Assembly (NCBI GenBank): GCA_040954595.2
Contig: CM082581.2
Location: 1,054,001 to 1,118,000 of the forward strand
From: Balanoglossus misakiensis
Taxonomy: Eukaryota; Hemichordata
Length of the DNA: 64,000 nt
Direction of reading: 5' to 3'
Below, piece by piece: positions 47,837 to 59,200 of the stretch (positions are counted from its first letter, which is position 1; the number at the start of each line of letters is the position of its first letter). The notes beneath the pieces are model-generated. The model made no database searches, had not been told where the DNA came from, and saw only the letters and a program-made list of their open reading frames with translations. The translations under genes were made by a program, and so were the position numbers.

Positions 47837-48185
47837 TTAAACAACTCTATAAAAAGTCTTATTGCTTAGTACTGGCACGAGGTGGTAAAAAGATGTGCAG
47901 CTTTTGACTTATTACAGGCTTACACTTTGTTAGTAATATGAGTCCCTATTGGTATTGTGCTGGGTTTTTAGGAGCTTGGGCCCCATTCCCTGGATATTTT
48001 TTACACCTTGCTCTGAAAACCTGCCACACCTATGCTTCTTGAATTTGTCACAGTTGTCCTTGCCAATGAGTGTGCACCTTGAAATTCAAATCAGTCATTT
48101 GACCTGGCAGCCATATTCAGTTGAACTTGTTAAATAAATGCAAATTAGCTGGGAAAATTTGAAATTGGTCAAAACCACTGGTCAG

Positions 48186-49672
48186 ATTGATTTGACAATT
48201 GGTATGCAAGTACCTTATGTCAACCACATACAGTCCTGTATTTTGAATAGTTTGAATGTTCTATTTTTATGCATTTTTTGCCTTTTTCCTCATTTTTGGT
48301 AAAACATCTACTTTTCTAAAATTGATGAGACGACTTCTTTGAAATTTAGTATGAAGCTTCATATAGGTGATATGAGTTAGCATACTTTTGTTAAAATGTT
48401 GCAAAATTTGCATATTCATAATTTTGGAGCAATTTCGGCCGTTTTTGAATTTTTTTTTTAAACCGGTTGTTACATTGCTTTGAAATTTGTTAGTCATATT
48501 AGGGGTAGCCCAAGTAAGATTTGCATGTATGTTTTTCAAATCAACTTGATGAATTGAATAGTATATTTTTGGGATGATTTTTGCCATTTTCGGTCAAAAC
48601 TCTTCTCAGAACCCCCCACAGTACGTGAAATATCCCATGAATCACTCTGGTTTGTACAACCAGAGATTACTCGGTCAAACCAGGCAAAGTTCACATGTGT
48701 AGAGAAAATTGTAGACCACTAATACAAATTTTGAGAGCATGCTTTAAAGGCGAATCTTATTGTCAATTACCATTTCAAATGATAAACAAAATCATGCATT
48801 ATTGAAAGAGGAGATACAAATTTTATAAAATAAGCAATTGCATAGCCAGCCGATACAAAAAAGTTTGAAGTAAAACAGGGACACTTGAAACACTTGTTTA
48901 ATCAAACAAAACGATATTGATTTTTTTCTATAGACAGAACAATGGAAATTTACATGTTAACTTTCAACAGAGACTGGCCACCTCAGTTAGTCATTGCTTC
49001 TTTCCTCCTAAGTGTGACATTTGACGTACATGAATGAATACTTTGATTTCTATGGCTTTTAAATCTTGATTTTGAAATTTTCACTCTAATTCCTCAACAT
49101 ACTTTTTCTAGATAAATCTTAATACAGTTATATGTACTTCATATCATTGTTAGTATCTAAAACAGAAAGTAATTAAATGGACAATCTCGATGATACAAAT
49201 CATGGAGAGTTGTGGGTAAAATATCGTACTGTGCCCCCTTTACCCCCACTGCTTTGAAATTTGATTTGAAGGTTTCAGGGTTTGTTCTCATGATAATTTA
49301 CAGATTGATTTGACAATTGGTATGCAAGTACCTTATGTCAACCACATACAATCCTGTATTTTTTTAACTAATAGTTTGAATGTTCTATTTTATGCATTTT
49401 TTGCCTTTTTCCTCATTTGTGGTAAAAAAATTTAGTATGAAGCTTCATGTAGGTGATATGAGTTACAATACTTTTGTTGAAATGTTGCAAAATTTGCATA
49501 TTGATAATTTTGGAGCAATTTCAGCCTTGTTTAATTAATTTTTTTTCTCTAAAACCGCTTGTTCCATTGCTTTAAAATTTGTTAGTCATGTTAGGGGTAG
49601 CTCAAGTAAGATTTGCATGTATGTTTTTCAAATCAACTTGATGAATTGAATAGTATATTTTTGGGGGATCAA
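48186..49672 (+). repeat. Direct duplication, units at 48,186-48,577 and 49,305-49,672
   Basis: Both units run GATTTGACAATTGGTATGCA, CTTATGTCAACCACATACA, TTTGCCTTTTTCCTCATTT, TTAGTATGAAGCTTCAT and CAACTTGATGAATTGAATAG, about 1.12 kb apart. The second lacks about 30 bp near GTAAAA..TTTAGTATG. The block between (48,600-49,300) is AT-rich with no gene seen. Confidence 0.8.
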
Positions 49673-49985
49673 ATCAAATCAAATCAAAACAAACATTTAT
49701 AAAGCGCCAGAATCAATAACAATGTTATTTCCAAAGGCGCTGAAAGTATAACATCAGTGTTCGTAGGCTTTGACAAATAGAAATGTCTTGAGTTTTTGTT
49801 TGAAAATGTTGAGACTAGAAGCCTGTTGAATGTCAGATGGCAGAGAATTCCAAAGTTGTGGCGCGACAAGGGAAAAGGCACATCCACCATATGTTTTGAG
49901 TCTGTACTTTGGTACACACAACTGGTTCATTGAGCTGGAGCGCAGAGCCCGACTAGGCTTATATGATTTTTGATTTGATTTGGTT
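49673..49985 (-). mobile_element. L2/CR1-type LINE 3' end
   Basis: On the minus strand the tail of a LINE reads through its stop into a short UTR with CTTTGGAAATAACATTG and GGCGCTTTATAAATG. It finishes in repeated TTTGA units, visible on the plus strand as AAATC repeats at about 49,673-49,686. The insertion falls precisely at the end of the second direct duplication unit. Confidence 0.9.
49754..49985 (-). pseudogene. L2-type RT C-terminal remnant
   Basis: About 75 residues are open: SRALRSSSMNQLCVP, LKTYGGCAFSLVAPQLWNSL and LNIFKQKLKTFLFVKAYEH, the standard end of L2/CR1 ORF2. It is heavily 5'-truncated with no catalytic part. It differs in sequence and tail from the element at 23,244, so two L2 subfamilies were active here. 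Confidence 0.88.
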
Positions 49986-50002
49986 TCAGGGTGATTTCTC
50001 AT

Positions 50003-50700
50003 GATGATTTACAAAACCTATGACTGATTACTTTGAAATTTGAGTAGGAAGTTAATTGGATGTGTTTGTTTAGATAATGGAATCAAATAAAGTTATTCAT
50101 TCTTCACCTTCATTCTTCACCTCATTTCATTTATTGGCTGGTTTGTCTATTGTATCAGGGAAGAGTACTTGCCATCCCACCCCACCGATGCAAACTTTGA
50201 GTGGCAAAAGTAAAATTTGTCATAACATTGAGTTAATTTGCTTTTGGGCTCACTAAAATGCAACTTTGAGCTCTGTATTTGTACAAAATTTTCATTAATT
50301 GGCTGGTTTGTCTATTGTACCAGGCCAGCATACATAAGATCAAGATGTTTTCGGGGCTGGGGGGGCATCATATTTTATTGCCTCTCTATGTGTGTGTCTG
50401 TCTGTCTGTACTCCTGTGTAGACTTTTTCTAGTGTAATCACTAAATGAGACCACAGTGTCCTTGACGCTATTTTTTGCGATTTTCAATGACCCTGGGGTA
50501 ACCTTTGACCAGCTTTCATATATCTTGGTATTCACAGCACAATACAGCCTTGGCATACCCTGGTAACCATGGGAACCGTTTGGGCCCAACCAATGGTGCT
50601 GGCAGCGTTAATTTTTAAATGATTTCTTCTTGTCGTTTTCTTTATCAATATGATGACTTGACCTAATCAGATTATTAAAATAATTTCATTCTTTTTTTAC
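50003..50700. other. Non-coding stretch
   Basis: A phrase GGCTGGTTTGTCTATTGTA occurs twice (about 50,136 and 50,301), and a TGTGTCTGTCTG microsatellite lies near 50,390. No gene was recognised. Confidence 0.45.
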
Positions 50701-50739
50701 ATTAGGTTCTTTGGTAACACTGCTGCTGGAGGGAGTGTA

Positions 50740-51350
50740 ATATTTGTAACGACGTCGCCACCTAATACTGTACTGGAGGTATGAACTTAAACTTGTAACG
50801 ACGCCGCCACCTAATACTGTACTGGAGAGATGAAGTTAATACTTGTAACGACGCCGCCACCTAATACTGTACTGGAGAGATGAAGTTAATACTTGTAACG
50901 ACGCCGCCACCTAATACTGTACTGGAGAGATGAAGTTAATACTTGTAACGACGCCGCCACCTAATACTGTACTGGAGAGATGAAGTTAATACTTGTAACG
51001 ACGCTGCCACCTAATACTGTACTGGAGAGATGAAGTTAATACTTGTAACGACGCCGCCACCTAATACTGTACTGGAGAGATGAAGTTAATACTTGTAACG
51101 ACGCCGCCACCTAATACTGTACTGGAGGGATGAACTTAAACTTGTAACGACGCCGCCACCTAATACTGTACTGGAGAGATGAAGTTAATACTTGTAACGA
51201 CGCCGCCACCTAATACTGTACTGGAATGATGAAGTTAATACTTGTAACGCCGCCGCCACCTAATACTGTACTGGAGAGATGAACTTAATACTTGTAACGA
51301 CGCCGCCACCTTATACTGTACTGGAGGGATGAACTTAAACCTGTAACGAC
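50740..51350 (+). repeat. 50-bp minisatellite, about 12 units
   Basis: ACTTGTAACG recurs exactly every 50 bp (50,841; 50,891; 50,941) with CGCCGCCACCTAATACTGTA and CTGGAGAGATGAAGTTAAT. The first unit is continuous with a putative exon-like start at 50,706, after a T-rich tract and ACATTAG. Units are nearly identical in the middle and more varied at both ends. Confidence 0.95.
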
Positions 51351-51442
51351 GCCAGATGATGCTCCTGTGACCAGAGGGATGAACGACGCCATGATTTGTT
51401 GATCTGATCTAATTAATAATATTCATTCTTTTTTTTCAATAG

Positions 51443-51538
51443 GTTCATTGGTATTATCATCGCCGGAGGGAGTCTAATCAATATCTACAACAACGCCGCA
51501 CCAGATAACAATATCAAAACCAGAGGGATGCTGTCAAT
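51443..51538 (+). other. Second exon-like unit related to the 50-bp array head
   Basis: After TTTTTTTTCAATAG, the stretch GTTCATTGGTATTATCATCG and GCCGGAGGGAGTCTAATCA parallels 50,706 onward (GTTCTTTGGTAACACTGCTG and CTGGAGGGAGTGTAAT). Both are open: FIGIIIAGGSLINIYNNAAP and FFGNTAAGGSVIFVTTSPPN. The upstream ~40 bases are also similar. I do not recognise a protein and the exon status is uncertain. Confidence 0.3.
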
Positions 51539-51539
51539 A

Positions 51540-51715
51540 GGTTAGGCTAATAAAAATGGTTTAATCTGAGGGAATGGTAAAGGGTTGGTGTATGAATATG
51601 TTAGGGTAATAAAAAATGGTATAATCTAACGGAATGGTGAAGGGTTGGTGTATAAACAGGTTAGGCTAATAAAAATGGTATAATCTAATGAAATGGTGAA
51701 GGGTTGGTGTATGAT
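51540..51715 (+). repeat. 60-bp tandem repeat, three units
   Basis: GTTAGGCTAATAAAAATGGT and AAGGGTTGGTGTAT recur at 51,541, 51,600 and 51,660. The following 51,716-52,100 is AT-rich, with loosely repeated GGTATAATAAT phrases and no gene. Confidence 0.85.
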
Positions 51716-52149
51716 GACTAATAAGACATTGTGCACAAGGGTACTATAATAAAACTGTCTGCAAGGGTATAATATTATGGTTTCAAGGGTATGATAAGTA
51801 ATTAAAATACTATAAAAACATGAGTAATGCCACGTGGTAAATAAAAACTGTACATGTACAGAGGGTAAATACCGGTATAATATATAAAGGTGTTAACATC
51901 AATGGTGTAATAATAAAAAAAATGGGTAACACATGGTTTTGGTGGTATAATAATAATAAAATGGTATTAACTTGATGGTATAAACATTATGGGATGTGTA
52001 TAAACGGTGTTAATATTACAAAGGTATAATGATTAGTTGGGGTGTAATAATAAGAAATTTAAAATCATTGGGTAATTTATTAGTGTCAGGTTGGGTAAAA
52101 TAATTGTTGCTATGCATTCGTGTAATAATTGTCTGCGGATTTTTTGCAG

Positions 52150-52333
52150 CGTTACCCGCGTTCGCGTTCTTCATTGCAGGTCGCTCGTCATGTAATGGAA
52201 TTTCGCCGTGTGCCCGTTTGATTCGCCGATGGATTTTTTACAACATTACCCGCGTTCGCGTTCTTCATCGCAGTTGGATCGTCGTGTAATGGAATTTCGC
52301 CGTGTGCCCGTTTGATTCGCCGATGGATTTTTT
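52150..52333 (+). repeat. 94-bp tandem duplication, GC-richer
   Basis: TTACCCGCGTTCGCGTTCTT occurs at 52,151 and 52,246. TTTCGCCGTGTGCCCGTTTG occurs at 52,201 and 52,295. The two units are nearly identical. Sequence from 52,340 to 53,000 contains no recognised gene; a 54-bp phrase (CATTATTTCAGTTTGATAAA) is doubled near 52,763 and 52,815. Confidence 0.85.
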
Positions 52334-53000
52334 GCTTTCGTCATCGTAATTCCCGCATCAACAAGAATCCTCAATCTCGCGTAACAACAATACATCAAAA
52401 TGTACACAGAAAAATAGGAGTCGGCAAGACAATTCTGGTTAGTTTGAGCCCCAACCTTTTAAAATTCACAACGGGGGAGGGGGCAGTTTTTCCTCATTTT
52501 ATATTTGGCTCGAGGTTTTTAACTGTCCCCAGGCGCGTAAAGTTAGTTAGTTTATCACACAGTATGTAATTATCTTGCTTGATTTAAAAAAACACTAAAA
52601 TTGTATGGGGGAGCTTCTTGCGATTTGCACTTAAGAAACTGATGGTTTGTACCCATAGATAATATTTAGTATTAAGCACATAATTGCCTGGAAATACAAA
52701 TTAACTCAAGGGTAGAATGCAACAGTTAATTTTGTGCAATATCAACAGGAGCTATTTTGGCACATTATTTCAGTTTGATAAACACTGTTTTTGCTCATTG
52801 TTTCATTTCGACCACATTATTTCAGTTTGATAAACACTGTTTTTGCTTATTGTTTCATTTCAACCACTTTTGTCACCTTGTTTTAAATTGAATGCAAGCA
52901 TTGTTTCTGTTTGACCACTACTTGGGGTAATTGTTCCAAATTGGTATGCAAGATATTTTACATCAGCAGTTAGCCATCTAGCCACACTTTAGCTGCACAG

Positions 53001-53128
53001 CATATGAAAAATAATGAAATTCATGCAAAAAGCAAAAAAGTATTATGGGTATAATGCCATTGCAGCATTGGCGGTTCGACTCCGTCGATACTTACTTTGA
53101 AGCATAAGTCTTCATTATTTTTCATATG
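53001..53128. repeat. 18-bp perfect inverted repeat enclosing a tRNA-like fold
   Basis: CATATGAAAAATAATGAA at 53,001-53,018 is the exact reverse complement of TTCATTATTTTTCATATG at 53,111-53,128. Inside, the acceptor-like, anticodon-like and T-arm-like stems at 53,038-53,094 nest without overlap. Confidence 0.85.
53038..53094 (+). ncRNA. tRNA-like structure lacking a D-arm, perfect B box
   Basis: AAGTATT (53,038-53,044) pairs with GATACTT (53,087-53,093) as a seven-pair acceptor stem with one G-T, followed by A. AATGC/GCATT closes a seven-base loop (53,053-53,069). GGCGG/CCGTC closes TTCGACT (53,070-53,086). GGTTCGACTCC fits the Pol III B-box consensus. Only eight bases lie where the D-arm should be and there is no variable loop. 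The anticodon-like loop CATTGCA has A in place of U33, so a normal tRNA is unlikely. It could be a tRNA relic, SINE head, mitochondrial insert or chance fold. Confidence 0.3.
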
Positions 53129-53289
53129 TAATAAATAAAACTCTTCCAAATTCATATCTTTGTTTTAAGTTTGTGCTTTTGCTTCAGTTAGGGGGCCCAC
53201 ATTTACCAAACCTGTCTTGCCATCTTTTCACATTTCTTCAAATATGCAGCGCCAGCGGTAGGCAGTATTTGATCAAATTGACCCACAAA

Positions 53290-56200
53290 TCACTCAAAAT
53301 TAATAGGCAGGATACTGTCCACTCTGGCCTGGTTACTGTCTGGCCTGCTTAATGTTGACGCAAAGGTTGACCCCACCAAACACTCAAAATTAATAGGCAG
53401 CATACTGGCCACTCTGGCCTAGTTAATGTTGACGCAAAGGTTGACCCCCACCAAACACTCAAAATTAATGGGCACGATACTGGCCACTCTGGCCTAGTTA
53501 ATGTTGACGCAAAGGTTGACCCCACCAAACACTCAAAATCAATGGGCAGCATACTGTCCACTATGGCCTGGTTACTGTGTGCTCTGGTTAATGTTGACGC
53601 AAAGGTTGACCCCACCAAACACTCAAAATTAATGGGCAGCACACTGTCCACTACGGCCTGGTTACTGTGTGCTCTGGTTAATGTTGATGCAAAGGTTGAC
53701 CCCACCAAACACTCAAAATTAATGGGCAGAACACTGTCCACTATGGCCTGGTTACTGTGTGCTCTGGTTAATGTTGATGCAAAGGTTGACCCCACCAAAC
53801 ACTCAAAATTAATGGGCAGGATACTGGCCACTCTGGCCTAGTTAATGTTGACGCAAAGGTTGACCCCCACCAAACACTCAAAATTAATGGGCACGATACT
53901 GGCCACTCTGGCCTAGTTAATGTTGACGCAAAGGTTGACCCCACCAAACACTCAAAATTAATGGACAGAACACTGTCCACTACGGCCTGGTTACTGTGTG
54001 CTCTGGTTAATGTTGACGCAAAGGTTGACCCCCACCAAACACTCAAAATTAATGGGCACGATACTGGCCACTCTGGCCTAGTTAATGTTGACGCAAAGGT
54101 TGACCCCACCAAACACTCAAAATTAATGGGCACGATACTGGCCACTCTGGCCTAGTTAATGTTGACGCAAAGGTTGACCCCCACCAAACACTCAAAATTA
54201 ATGGGCACGATACTGGCCACTCTGGCCTAGTTAATGTTGACGCAAAGGTTGACCCCCACGAAACACTCAAAATTAATGGGCACGATACTGGCCACTCTGG
54301 CCTAGTTAATGTTGACGCAAAGGTTGACCCCACCAAACACTCAAAATTAATGGGCAGCACACTGTCCACTACGGCCTGGTTACTGTGTGCTCTGGTTAAT
54401 GTTGACGCAAAGGTTGACCCCACCAAACACTCAAAATTAATGGGCAGAACACAGTCCACTATGGCCTGGTTACTGTGTGCTCTGGTTAATGTTGACGCAA
54501 AGGTTGACCCCACCAAACACTCAAAATTAATGGGCAGAACACTGTCCACTACGGCCTGGTTATTGTGTGCTCTGGTTAATGTTGATGCAAAGGTTGACGC
54601 CACCAAACACTCAAAATCAATGGGCAGCATACTGTCCACTATGGCCTGGTTACTGTGTGCTCTGGTTAATGTTCACGCAAAGGTTGACCCCACCAAACAC
54701 TCAAAATTAATGGGCAGAACACTGTCCACTATGGCCTGGTTACTGTGTGCTCTGGTTAATGTTGACGCAAAGGTTGACCCCACCAAACACTCAAAATTAA
54801 TGGGCAGCACACTGTCCACTACGGCCTGGTTACTGTGTGCTCTGGTTAATGTTGACGCAAAGGTTGACCCCACCAAACACTCAAAATTAATGGGCAGAAC
54901 ACTGTCCACTACGGCCTGGTTACTGTGTGCTCTGGTTAATGTTGACGCAAAGGTTGACCCCACCAAACACTCAAAATTAATGGGCAGAACACTGTCCACT
55001 ACGGCCTGGTTACTGTGTGCTCTGGTTAATGTTGACGCAAAGGTTGACCCCACCAAACACTCAAAATTAATGGGCAGAACACTGTCCACTACGGCCTGGT
55101 TACTGTGTGCTCTGGTTAATGTTGACGCAAAGGTTGACCCCACCAAACACTCAAAATTAATGGGCAGAACACTGTCCACTACGGCCTGGTTACTGTGTGC
55201 TCTGGTTAATGTTGACGCAAAGGTTGACCCCACCAAACACTCAAAATTAATGGGCAGCACACTGTCCACTATGGCCTGGTTACTGTGTGCTCTGGTTAAT
55301 GTTGACGCAAAGGTTGACCCCACCAAACACTCAAAATTAATGGGCAGAACACTGTCCACTACGGCCTGGTTACTGTGTGCTCTGGTTAATGTTGACGCAA
55401 AGGTTGACCCCACCAAACACTCAAAATTAATGGGCAGAACACTGTCCACTATGGCCTGGTTACTGTGTGCTCTGGTTAATGTTGACGCAAAGGTTGACCC
55501 CACCAAACACTCAAAATTAATGGGCAGAACACTGTCCACTACGGCCTGGTTACTGTGTGCTCTGGTTAATGTTGACGCAAAGGTTGACCCCACCAAACAC
55601 TCAAAATTAATGGGCAGAACACTGTCCACTACGGCCTGGTTACTGTGTGCTCTGGTTAATGTTGACGCAAAGGTTGACCCCACCAAACACTCAAAATTAA
55701 TGGGCAGCACACTGTCCACTATGGCCTGGTTACTGTGTGCTCTGGTTAATGTTGACGCAAAGGTTGACCCCACCAAACACTCAAAATTAATGGGCAGAAC
55801 ACTGTCCACTACGGCCTGGTTACTGTGTGCTCTGGTTAATGTTGACGCAAAGGTTGACCCCCACCAAACACTCAAAATTAATGGGCACGATACTGGCCAC
55901 TCTGGCCTAGTTAATGTTGACGCAAAGGTTGACCCCACCAAACACTCAAAATTAATGGGCACGATACTGGCCACTCTGGCCTAGTTAATGTTGACGCAAA
56001 GGTTGACCCCACCAAACACTCATAATTAATGGGCACGATACTGGCCACTCTGGCCTAGTTAATGTTGACGCAAAGGTTGACCCCACCAAACACTCAAAAT
56101 TAATGGGCACGATACTGGCCACTCTGGCCTAGTTAATGTTGACGCAAAGGTTGAACCCACCAAACACTCAAAATTAATGGGCAGAACACTGTCCACTATG

Positions 56201-59200
56201 GCCTGATTACTCTGTGCTCTGGTTAATGTTGACGCAAAGGTTGACCCCACCAAACACTCAAAATTAATGGGCAGCACACTGTCCACTATGGCCTGGTTAC
56301 TGTGTGCTCTGGTTAATGTTGACGCAAAGGTTGACCCCACCAAACACTCAAAATTAATGGGCAGAACACTGTCCACTACGGCCTGGTTACTGTGTGCTCT
56401 GGTTAATGTTGACGCAAAGGTTGACCCCACCAAACACTCAACATTAATGGGCAGCACACTGTCCACTATGGCCTGGTTACTGTGTGCTCTGGTTAATGTT
56501 GACGCAAAGGTTGACCCCACCAAACACTCAAAATTAATGGGCAGAACACTGTCCACTATGGCCTGGTTACTCTGTGCTCTGGTTAATGTTGACGCAAAGG
56601 TTGACCCCACCAAACACTCAAAATTAATGGGCAGAACACTGTCCACTATGGCCTGGTTACTCTGTGCTCTGGTTAATGTTGACGCAAAGGTTGACCCCAC
56701 CAAACACTCAAAATTAATGGGCAGAACACTGTCCACTACGGCCTGGTTACTGTGTGCTCTGGTTAATGTTGACGCAAAGGTTGACCCCACCAAACACTCA
56801 AAATTAATGGGCAGAACACTGTCCACTACGGCCTGGTTACTGTGTGCTCTGGTTAATGTTGACGCAAAGGTTGACCCCCACCAAACACTCAAAATTAATG
56901 GGCACGATACTGGCCACTCTGGCCTAGTTAATGTTGACGCAAAGGTTGACCCCACCAAACACTCAAAATTAATGGGCACGATACTGGCCACTCTGGCCTA
57001 GTTAATGTTGACGCAAAGGTTGACCCCACCAAACACTCAAAATTAATGGGCACGATACTGGCCACTCTGGCCTAGTTAATGTTGACGCAAAGGTTGACCC
57101 CACCAAACACTCAAAATTAATGGGCACGATACTGGCCACTCTGGCCTAGTTAATGTTGACGCAAAGGTTGAACCCACCAAACACTCAAAATTAATGGGCA
57201 GAACACTGTCCACTATGGCCTGGTTACTCTGTGCTCTGGTTAATGTTGACGCAAAGGTTGACCCCACCAAACACTCAAAATTAATGGGCAGCACACTGTC
57301 CACTATGGCCTGGTTACTGTGTGCTCTGGTTAATGTTGACGCAAAGGTTGACCCCACCAAACACTCAAAATTAATGGGCAGAACACTGTCCACTACGGCC
57401 TGGTTACTGTGTGCTCTGGTTAATGTTGACGCAAAGGTTGACCCCACCAAACACTCAAAATTAATGGGCAGCACACTGTCCACTATGGCCTGGTTACTGT
57501 GTGCTCTGGTTAATGTTGACGCAAAGGTTGACCCCACCAAACACTCAAAATTAATGGGCAGAACACTGTCCACTACGGCCTGGTTACTGTGTGCTCTGGT
57601 TAATGTTGACGCAAAGGTTGACCCCACCAAACACTCAAAATTAATGGGCAGAACACTGTCCACTACGGCCTGGTTACTGTGTGCTCTGGTTAATGTTGAC
57701 GCAAAGGTTGACCCCACCAAACACTCAAAATTAATGGGCAGAACACTGTCCACTATGGCCTGGTTACTGTGTGCTCTGGTTAATGTTGACGCAAAGGTTG
57801 ACCCCACCAAACACTCAAAATTAATGGGCAGCACACTGTCCACTACGGCCTGGTTACTGTGTGCTCTGGTTAATGTTGACGCAAAGGTTGACCCCACCAA
57901 ACACTCAAAATTAATGGGCAGAACACTGTCCACTACGGCCTGGTTACTGTGTGCTCTGGTTAATGTTGACGCAAAGGTTGACCCCACCAAACACTCAAAA
58001 TTAATGGGCAGAACACTGTCCACTATGGCCTGGTTACTGTGTGCTCTGGTTAATGTTGACGCAAAGGTTGACCCCACCAAACACTCAAAATTAATGGGCA
58101 GAACACTGTCCACTACGGCCTGGTTACTGTGTGCTCTGGTTAATGTTGACGCAAAGGTTGACCCCACCAAACACTCAAAATTAATGGGCAGAACACTGTC
58201 CACTACGGCCTGGTTACTGTGTGCTCTGGTTAATGTTGACGCAAAGGTTGACCCCACCAAACACTCAAAATTAATGGGCAGCACACTGTCCACTATGGCC
58301 TGGTTACTGTGTGCTCTGGTTAATGTTGACGCAAAGGTTGACCCCACCACACACTCAAAATTAATGGGCAGAACACTGTCCACTACGGCCTGGTTACTGT
58401 GTGCTCTGGTTAATGTTGACGCAAAGGTTGACCCCCACCAAACACTCAAAATTAATGGGCACGATACTGGCCACTCTGGCCTAGTTAATGTTGACGCAAA
58501 GGTTGACCCCACCAAACACTCAAAATTAATGGGCACGATACTGGCCACTCTGGCCTAGTTAATGTTGACGCAAAGGTTGACCCCACCAAACACTCAAAAT
58601 TAATGGGCACGATACTGGCCACTCTGGCCTAGTTAATGTTGACGCAAAGGTTGACCCCACCAAACACTCAAAATTAATGGGCACGATACTGGCCACTCTG
58701 GCCTAGTTAATGTTGACGCAAAGGTTGACCCCACCAAACACTCAAAATTAATGGGCACGATACTGGCCACTCTGGCCTACTTAATGTTGACGCAAAGGTT
58801 GACCGCACCAAACACTCAAAATTAATGGGCAGAACACTGTCCACTACGGCCTGGTTACTGTGTGCTCTGGTTAATGTTGACGCAAAGGTTGACCCCACCA
58901 AACACTCAAAATTAATGGGCAGAACACTGTCCACTCGACCTGGTTACTGTGTGCTCTGGTTAATGTTGACGCAAAGGTTGACCCCACCAAACACTCAAAA
59001 TTAATGGGCAGAACACTGTCCACTACGGCCTGGTTACTGTGTGCTCTGGTTAATGTTGACGCAAAGGTTGACCCCACCAAACACTCAAAATTAATGGGCA
59101 GCACACTGTCCACTATGGCCTGGTTACTGTGTGCTCTGGTTAATGTTGACGCAAAGGTTGACCCCACCAAACACTCAAAATTAATGGGCAGAACACTGTC

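Noticed and set aside
53038-53094. A conventional nuclear tRNA gene
   Set aside because: There is no D-arm or variable loop, and position 33 of the anticodon loop is A. It is kept only as a tRNA-like structure.
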